From Bicyclus anynana (Eukaryota > Arthropoda > Insecta > Lepidoptera > Nymphalidae), in the NCBI RefSeq assembly GCF_947172395.1, contig NC_069087.1:9629107-9693106 (forward strand): 64,000 nt of DNA, in the 5' to 3' direction. The translations under genes and the position numbers were made by a program. Position 1 is the first letter of the stretch, and the number at the start of each line of letters is the position of its first letter. Positions 63,401 to 64,000 of the stretch are shown in pieces. Below the pieces are notes generated by a model. That model did not search any database. It saw only the letters and a program-made list of their open reading frames with translations, and was not told the origin of the DNA.

Positions 63401-63930
63401 GGTCTGCATTCTATGTATGGATCTCCATAATATTCAGGAAGGCATGAACACGATCCAATGCCGTGTCTTTCTTTGCATACGGCATTAACACCACAAGGTG
63501 ATCGGGAACATGGATTTTCCAATTGTGGCTCGATAGCTACGAGAATAAAAAGAATAGTATTTTTTTGAACATTTAAAAAATAAATCTGTACGTTTATTTA
63601 TATTATTAATTGACTTACTAGGAGCAATTGAACACCCAGAGAATGGATCACCAGTATATCCTTGTTCACATACACAGATGGGAATATGTTTTACTACATT
63701 ACAAGTTGCATGAAAACCACAAGATCCAGGGCATGGGTCACTGCATTTTTCGGATATACATGCTAGATTCCCCGGACATTCGATATCCATTACACATTCT
63801 GGACGACAGTTTGGCGGACGACCAACGTAATTACGTAAACAGGAACATACTGGATGTCCATTTATGTCGTTGCATTGTGAATGAGGACCGCATGGATTCG
63901 GTACACAATTATTTATAGGTGTCATTTGTT
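9035..63930 (-). CDS. dpy: dumpy: giant EGF-DPY/ZP extracellular fibre protein (5'-partial, 97 exons)
   Basis: Seen: 97 exons with GT-AG borders join into one uninterrupted frame, 38,159 nt including the stop, about 12,718 residues. Exons 1-84 carry EGF-DPY-EGF modules of about 102 residues: an EGF (PCxPSPCGPNSxC start), a four-cysteine DPY module (CRPEC..DC..AC..KC), and a second EGF (DPCPGxCG...GDPFxxC). Exons 85-93 carry DPY-EGF and EGF-like units; exons 93-97 give the ZP domain, an RRKR site, a transmembrane helix and a 23-residue tail. Known: this architecture (DPY modules plus ZP) is diagnostic of insect Dumpy, an apical extracellular matrix fibre that holds epidermis to cuticle under tension in wing, tendon and trachea. 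The 5' part lies beyond the window: exon 1 here begins with an acceptor at 63931-63932. No stop or frameshift was found, so it is an active gene rather than a pseudogene. Confidence 0.96.
9491..9775 (-). mobile_element. SINE-like element in the last dpy intron
   Basis: On the minus strand it contains GGTTCGGAGCATG, a segment ending CGTGAGGAAACCTGCATAC, CCAATCCGCATTGGGCCAGC, and CTCTCATTCTGAGAGGAGAC. These resemble an abundant lepidopteran SINE. The tRNA-like head is mostly lost. It lies wholly in intron 9422-9944. Confidence 0.6.
9945..10189 (-). CDS. dpy: dpy exon 96: ZP domain, C-terminal half
   Basis: 245 nt, phase 1 to phase 0. It starts IYGGFARSCIAK, contains DEDGCATDKAIFG and FNAFKFPSSDNIKFQCN, and ends RVCFGKCQP, the typical ZP-C cysteine cluster. 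The end of a repeat element lies about 13 bases beyond its donor. Confidence 0.94.
10422..10692 (-). CDS. dpy: dpy exon 95: ZP domain, middle part
   Basis: 271 nt, entering in phase 0 and leaving in phase 1. It starts GLASFVLVMQKHPKLVT and contains FNVSMLTTAGTIANTGPPP, stretches I recognise as highly conserved in insect Dumpy. Two cysteines (IKC, PTC) belong to the ZP disulphide set. Ends at a gtaag donor at 10420-10421. Confidence 0.94.
10693..11005 (-). other. dpy intron between exons 94 and 95
   Basis: 313 bp of AT-rich sequence with no repeat or conserved element that I can see. Confidence 0.8.
11006..11188 (-). CDS. dpy: dpy exon 94: ZP domain, first part
   Basis: 183 nt, phase 0 at both ends, 61 residues. 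It starts VHCLANGVSVSLKI and includes GVLYVKGYSKDERC and FFGDCGLVHVN, the N-terminal half of a ZP polymerisation domain. In ZP proteins this half mediates fibre assembly. I infer the same role here. Confidence 0.94.
11302..11693 (-). CDS. dpy: dpy exon 93: last EGF-like units and entry to the ZP domain
   Basis: A 392-nt exon beginning in phase 1 and ending in phase 0, the first break in the phase-1 pattern. It has a cysteine-rich unit (CVPCLEYEG..GRCVC), one DPY-EGF (CRVDDDC to CITGYIGNPRVHC), then a linker with likely N-glycosylation sites NST and NIT, and finally DFPLPEMQ, which leads into the ZP domain. Confidence 0.92.
11855..13957 (-). CDS. dpy: dpy exon 92: 2.1-kb intronless array of eleven DPY-EGF units
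   Basis: A 2103-nt exon (701 codons' worth, phase 1-1) holding eleven units of about 60 residues, each of which elsewhere occupies its own exon. Units 3, 7 and 11 have the loop (I/L)PxRTxxCxC; units 4 and 8 have the short PC(N/D)C start. This gives an internal four-unit period (units 3-6 and 7-10, then 11). Ends ECTPYK at a gtaag donor. Confidence 0.92.
14132..14323 (-). CDS. dpy: dpy exon 91: DPY-EGF unit, short C1-C2 loop
   Basis: One unit in 192 nt, VGCKANSDC to GNPYIGC. The EGF begins GNPCLCGTNAEC, with only one residue between its first two cysteines. The same rare form recurs twice in exon 92 (RNPCNCG, KTPCDCG). Confidence 0.9.
14414..14611 (-). CDS. dpy: dpy exon 90: DPY-EGF unit
   Basis: One unit in 198 nt, from a short ESRQPSVLEC linker to GNANIRCTP, with NHTPRCSC in the EGF. 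The final EGF has NANI where most have GDPF. Both borders are phase 1. Confidence 0.9.
14826..15587 (-). CDS. dpy: dpy exon 89: four DPY-EGF units
   Basis: A 762-nt exon with four units starting ECTSDDDC, VCHYNEDC, ECSTDSDC and ECSADPDC. The third carries a diverged LPxRT-type loop (DILPLRAVACVC). The 5' half is GC-rich like exon 88. It ends at a gttag donor (14821-14825) after CNP. Confidence 0.9.
15588..16419 (-). other. dpy intron between exons 88 and 89
   Basis: 832 bp, AT-rich. It contains a short (AT)n run with a CTATAAA-like tandem repeat at about 16187-16235. A probable repeat-element tail lies at 16236-16395 (CCCCACGAAAGCGGGAACTA, then a TCTTGCTAGT end). No coding sequence. Confidence 0.6.
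16420..16608 (-). CDS. dpy: dpy exon 88: very GC-rich DPY-EGF unit
   Basis: One unit in 189 nt from ETGPMCLADEEC to GDPARACYT. The base composition is strikingly GC- and CpG-rich (alanine and arginine codons GCG, CGC) between AT-rich introns, unlike exons 1-83. The frame and phase 1-1 borders match its neighbours, so it is a genuine exon. The preceding codon is completed to give isoleucine before ETGPM. Confidence 0.88.
16667..16890 (+). mobile_element. decayed 3' end of a non-LTR retrotransposon
   Basis: Conceptual translation in shifting frames gives fragments such as RKRSVGRP, RWTDDFK and WKAL-like pieces, resembling the C-terminal region of RTE-type reverse transcriptase ORFs, followed by a non-coding tail. 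Frameshifts and stops show it is dead. It lies in the dpy intron 16609-17419. Confidence 0.5.
17420..17602 (-). CDS. dpy: dpy exon 87: DPY-EGF unit
   Basis: One unit in 183 nt, from GGQCQENSDC through KNVCVSGACG to GDPKVAC. Donor gtaag at 17418-17419; acceptor at 17603-17604 after a T-rich tract. About 800 bp of intron separates it from the next exon. Confidence 0.9.
17603..18064 (-). other. dpy intron between exons 86 and 87
   Basis: 462 bp of AT-rich sequence; nothing recognisable. Confidence 0.75.
18065..18268 (-). CDS. dpy: dpy exon 86: DPY-EGF unit with LPxRT variant
   Basis: One unit in 204 nt. The EGF carries the variant loop NTLPFRTLVCEC, first of five such loops (xLPxRTxxCxC) in the C-terminal region, and ends GDASVQC. 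Phase 1 at both ends. Confidence 0.9.
18357..18713 (-). CDS. dpy: dpy exon 85: two DPY-EGF units
   Basis: A 357-nt exon with two shorter units, each a four-cysteine DPY-like stretch followed by one EGF. The first runs from QCHSNNDC to GDPWTGC, the second from DECTLDEDC to GDPKIEC. The leading EGF of the EGF-DPY-EGF module is absent from here onward. Donor at 18355-18356, acceptor at 18714-18715, phase 1 at both ends. Confidence 0.9.
18819..21653 (-). CDS. dpy: dpy exons 79-84: hexamodule cycle 15 (eroded)
   Basis: B 21345-21653, A1 20931-21233, D1 20534-20842, E 19919-20233, A2 19411-19710, D2 plus an extra DPY-EGF unit 18819-19298. D1 has a short, B-like first EGF (CVDGVCRC). A2 has GNAASTGCRPEC. 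In exon 84 the first EGF is collapsed to GTCREGFCTYPEC, so the D2 slot has lost part of its cysteine framework; it then runs straight into one DPY-EGF unit (ECVRDDQC onward). This is the 3' end of the six-module array. Confidence 0.88.
21790..24058 (-). CDS. dpy: dpy exons 74-78: hexamodule cycle 14
   Basis: B 23753-24058, A1 23360-23671, D1 22957-23271, E 22506-22829, A2+D2 fused 21790-22413. The D1-E intron is present (22830-22956) while the A2-D2 intron is lost. D2 has CSPEC at its DPY start. A1 has HKPICYC and so has drifted from the HNP signature. Confidence 0.92.
24156..26661 (-). CDS. dpy: dpy exons 69-73: hexamodule cycle 13
   Basis: B 26353-26661, A1 25729-26025, D1+E fused 24952-25605 (654 nt, the longest two-module exon), A2 24560-24868, D2 24156-24476. 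B has a first-EGF loop two residues longer than other B modules (CNIANGECTC). D1 has an enlarged loop (SAPNSETYTCSC) and CKREC in place of CRPEC. Confidence 0.92.
26026..26352 (-). other. dpy intron between exons 69 and 70
   Basis: 327 bp, extremely AT-rich towards the lower end; nothing recognisable. Confidence 0.75.
26796..29034 (-). CDS. dpy: dpy exons 65-68: hexamodule cycle 12
   Basis: B 28735-29034, A1 28348-28653, D1+E fused 27624-28265, A2+D2 fused 26796-27422. B ends GDPFHYC rather than GNAF. A2 has KHNTICSCK, keeping the non-proline residue that marks the A2 slot. Exon 65 has a tandem acceptor. Confidence 0.92.
29176..31497 (-). CDS. dpy: dpy exons 59-64: hexamodule cycle 11
   Basis: All six modules are in separate exons: B 31198-31497, A1 30810-31112, D1 30374-30691, E 29971-30291, A2 29588-29890, D2 29176-29508. 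The D1-E intron (30292-30373, 82 bp) is present although cycles 10 and 12 on either side lack it. D1 has RIISHALICSC. Exon 60 ends at an atypical gtttgt donor. Confidence 0.92.
31602..34128 (-). CDS. dpy: dpy exons 54-58: hexamodule cycle 10
   Basis: B 33829-34128, A1 33352-33657, D1+E fused 32583-33215, A2 32029-32340, D2 31602-31934. B starts DKCNPSPCG and ends GNAFYGC. A1 has KHNPICTCPP. This cycle shows the commonest intron pattern: five exons with only the D1-E intron missing. Confidence 0.92.
34308..34335. repeat. intronic hairpin
   Basis: CTATAATCGTCA and TGACGATTATAG form a perfect 12-bp stem with an AGAA loop. Pairing extends with a two-base bulge to about 34304-34341. It lies in the intron between exons 53 and 54. 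Confidence 0.85.
34386..36755 (-). CDS. dpy: dpy exons 50-53: hexamodule cycle 9
   Basis: B 36447-36755, A1+D1+E fused 35372-36301 (930 nt), A2 34841-35155, D2 34386-34721. Exon 51 lacks both the A1-D1 and D1-E introns. B has an altered second EGF start (NPCNSGVCAPNAIC). D2 ends with KPPPG instead of the LQG linker. A perfect 12-bp hairpin lies in the intron below exon 53. Confidence 0.92.
36845..39066 (-). CDS. dpy: dpy exons 46-49: hexamodule cycle 8
   Basis: B 38770-39066, A1 38326-38631, D1+E fused 37576-38214, A2+D2 fused 36845-37471. A1 starts PCNQHPCGPNSQC. The A2-D2 junction lacks its intron, as in cycles 12 and 14 and within exon 15. The donor of exon 49 is gtcagt. D2 ends GDAFTEC followed by KLQG. 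Confidence 0.92.
39164..42145 (-). CDS. dpy: dpy exons 41-45: hexamodule cycle 7
   Basis: B 41843-42145, A1 41446-41754, D1+E fused 40715-41341, A2 40314-40625, D2 39164-39493. Two modules depart from the PSPCG start: B reads ACTTVRCGSNAVC and A1 reads PCSTALCGPNSQC. A2 has YPSQCGPNSQC. The intron between A2 and D2 is among the longest in the array (820 bp). Confidence 0.92.
39494..40313 (-). other. dpy intron between exons 44 and 45
   Basis: 820 bp. Contains inverted copies of AATTACAGCC at 40067-40076 and 40128-40137 around a GC-richer centre, possibly a small fold-back element, and a cluster of GCACATG/ACATGT words at about 39594-39650. No coding sequence. Confidence 0.6.
42378..44836 (-). 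CDS. dpy: dpy exons 36-40: hexamodule cycle 6
   Basis: B 44543-44836 (294 nt, the shortest single-module exon), A1 44155-44460, D1+E fused 43443-44075, A2 42784-43104, D2 42378-42701. A1 has APNTIG where most modules have an aromatic residue before glycine. D1 has KVVSHSPICLC and E has KERNDAGSCSC, both typical of their slots. Confidence 0.92.
43105..43442 (-). other. dpy intron between exons 38 and 39
   Basis: 338 bp of AT-rich sequence; nothing recognisable. Confidence 0.75.
44917..47238 (-). CDS. dpy: dpy exons 31-35: hexamodule cycle 5
   Basis: B 46939-47238, A1 46545-46850, D1+E fused 45811-46452, A2 45415-45729, D2 44917-45243. D1 has a slightly enlarged first-EGF loop (PTASETPSCLC) and ends GDAAIQC. 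B reads CDNGVCTC and ends GNAFVQC. D2 ends with the LKPLQG linker that recurs, as LQPLQG or LEPIQG, only in D2 slots. Confidence 0.92.
47399..50364 (-). CDS. dpy: dpy exons 27-30: hexamodule cycle 4
   Basis: B+A1 fused 49759-50364, D1+E fused 48499-49125, A2 47809-48117, D2 47399-47725. Exon 27 is the only separate case of B and A1 in one exon outside cycle 1. The D1-to-E linker is short (IISVPLTPC). E ends GSPYQEC, unlike the usual GDPF form. The intron below exon 28 carries a retrotransposon tail (48118-48498), and the one above it a hairpin (49126-49758). Confidence 0.92.
48145..48330 (+). mobile_element. non-LTR retrotransposon 3' remnant
   Basis: One frame reads RQQATLGQRISIAI, a stop, then RGNAACVMGTL, resembling the C-terminus of a lepidopteran non-LTR reverse transcriptase ORF. 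It then dissolves into AT-rich DNA. It lies in the dpy intron 48118-48498, antisense to the gene. Confidence 0.6.
49456..49503. repeat. 48-bp intronic hairpin
   Basis: AATCACTTCGTAT and ATACGAAGTGATT are exact reverse complements; after a two-base mismatch a further five pairs form, leaving an eight-base loop. Eighteen of twenty positions pair. It lies in the 633-bp intron 49126-49758 between exons 27 and 28, which otherwise shows nothing. Confidence 0.85.
50546..52984 (-). CDS. dpy: dpy exons 22-26: hexamodule cycle 3
   Basis: B 52676-52984, A1 52296-52598, D1+E fused 51587-52222, A2 51109-51420, D2 50546-50881. This is the first cycle, reading 5' to 3', without the D1-E intron. A1 lacks the usual glycine after the aromatic residue of its first EGF (YRSSPPTC). 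D1 has CRPQC and an insertion-like CDYNLAC. B ends MSGNAFVEC, the GNAF signature of the B slot. Confidence 0.92.
53069..56016 (-). CDS. dpy: dpy exons 16-21: hexamodule cycle 2
   Basis: All six modules are in separate exons: B 55705-56016, A1 55319-55627, D1 54933-55247, E 53876-54196, A2 53485-53799, D2 53069-53398. B has CRLEC in place of CRPEC. The D1-E intron (54197-54932, 736 bp) is unusually long and holds a GC-rich insert. This is the fully split form of the six-module unit. Confidence 0.92.
54197..54932 (-). other. dpy intron between exons 18 and 19 with a GC-rich insert
   Basis: 736 bp. The part at about 54240-54440 is GC- and CpG-rich, includes a GCGGCCGC octamer and two AAGCTTACTG words, and has no useful open frame. 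A second GC patch lies at about 54600-54650. Possibly a degraded mobile element; unidentified. Confidence 0.6.
56111..58138 (-). CDS. dpy: dpy exons 14-15: hexamodule cycle 1
   Basis: Six modules in only two exons. Exon 14 (57200-58138, 939 nt) encodes B, A1 and D1; exon 15 (56111-57043, 933 nt) encodes E, A2 and D2. Four of the introns that normally separate modules are absent here. The B module has the short first-EGF loop (KCDNGFCTC), the first such module reading from the 5' side; from here B and E alternate. The D1-E intron, lost in most later cycles, is present (57044-57199). Confidence 0.92.
58139..58550 (-). other. dpy intron between exons 13 and 14
   Basis: 412 bp of AT-rich sequence; nothing recognisable. 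It marks the boundary between the three-module and six-module parts of the repeat array. Confidence 0.75.
58551..59678 (-). CDS. dpy: dpy exons 11-13: E-A-D triplet
   Basis: Exons E 59346-59678, A 58963-59262, D 58551-58874. Exon 11 is the oddest E module: its junction reads GDPYSNNGCRREC, with extra residues before the cysteine and CRREC in place of CRPEC. Exon 12 has CRPQC. Exon 13 has a TTERPPSC linker and ends at a weaker donor (gttcg at 58546-58550). Exon 11 also has a tandem acceptor with an alternative start at 59672. This is the last triplet before the six-module array begins. Confidence 0.9.
59764..60980 (-). CDS. dpy: dpy exons 8-10: E-A-D triplet
   Basis: Exons E 60666-60980, A 60159-60482, D 59764-60078. 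E shows KERYGVGSCAC and GDPYTGCRPEC. A shows NGHSVCTC, TPPSCRPEC and HNPICSC. D shows RVPNCRPEC and a diverged end, GDASRSC. The cysteine framework of two EGFs around one four-cysteine DPY is kept in all three. Confidence 0.9.
61060..62320 (-). CDS. dpy: dpy exons 5-7: E-A-D triplet
   Basis: Exons E 61994-62320, A 61567-61875, D 61060-61380. The E module ends GNPSISC instead of the usual GDPFxxC. D carries an unusual linker (PIFTGPKGNPC) before its first EGF and IAPNCRPEC in place of PPNCRPEC. Exon 5 and exon 6 each have a second in-frame AG six bases inside the acceptor (alternative starts 62314 and 61869), so two-residue isoform differences are possible. Confidence 0.9.
62409..63536 (-). 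CDS. dpy: dpy exons 2-4: E-A-D triplet
   Basis: Three single-module exons: E 63225-63536, A 62805-63119, D 62409-62723. Module E has the longer first EGF loop with a KERxGxGSCSC run and a DPYxEC ending; its first cysteines read PCSRSPCG rather than PSP. A has CMVSSDC in DPY and HNALCSCP in the second EGF. D has the variant RAPHCRPEC at the EGF-DPY junction. Each exon starts with two bases completing a codon begun in the previous exon. Confidence 0.9.
63619..63930 (-). CDS. dpy: dpy exon 1 of the window (module type D)
   Basis: One EGF-DPY-EGF module of 312 nt between an acceptor at 63931-63932 and a gtaag donor at 63617-63618, phase 1 at both ends. It opens with a linker and NNCVPNPCG, has the DPY core CRPECVMDIEC, and ends GYTGDPFSGC. 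This is the most 5' exon visible. The 70 bases above it are the 3' end of an intron, so the protein continues upstream. Confidence 0.9.
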
Positions 63931-64000
63931 CTGAAAAAAGTAAATTTTATTTATTTAGAGACAGTTCGCAGTCTTAATAAATAAAATGCATTATTCCATT

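Noticed and set aside
14112..63925. Many short EGF-like open frames starting with Met as separate genes
   Set aside because: Each is one exon plus intron read-through; all join in phase by GT-AG splicing into one frame.

Overview
The window looks like lepidopteran nuclear DNA: AT-rich introns, GT-AG splicing, and several degenerate interspersed repeats of types I associate with moth and butterfly genomes (tRNA-derived SINE-like copies, non-LTR retrotransposon tails). The order is inferred from memory of those repeats; no species is claimed.

Almost the whole window (about 9.0 to 63.9 kb, minus strand) is the 3' part of one gigantic gene, the insect dumpy (dpy) orthologue. I placed 97 coding exons by hand from splice sites and reading frame. 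They join without a stop into one frame of about 12,700 residues ending in a ZP domain, a furin-type site, a transmembrane helix and a short tail. The gene is open at its 5' end: the highest exon begins at an acceptor, so more exons lie beyond position 64000. Dumpy is an extracellular membrane-anchored fibre protein that links epidermis to cuticle.

Reading 5' to 3' (descending coordinates): exons 1-13 (63.9-58.55 kb) are single EGF-DPY-EGF modules in a three-module E-A-D rhythm. Exons 14-84 (58.14-18.8 kb) hold 90 modules arranged as 15 consecutive copies of a six-module unit B-A1-D1-E-A2-D2, about 2.6 kb each. Its slots can be told apart by residues and by which introns are missing. Exons 85-92 (18.7-11.9 kb) change to shorter DPY-plus-EGF units, including one 2.1-kb intronless exon with its own four-unit period. 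Exons 93-97 (11.7-9.0 kb) encode the last EGF-like units, the ZP domain, the transmembrane segment and the stop. Every intron before the ZP domain is phase 1, so each upstream exon could be skipped or duplicated without breaking the frame.

Below 9 kb come the dpy 3' UTR with candidate poly(A) signals and about 3 kb of repeat-rich intergenic DNA. Then comes a CpG-rich promoter-like stretch (5.65-5.94 kb) and the first coding exon (5245-5648, minus) of a second gene I could not identify. Its next exons are not visible; 1-5244 would be its first intron. No RNA genes, CRISPR arrays or plus-strand genes were found.
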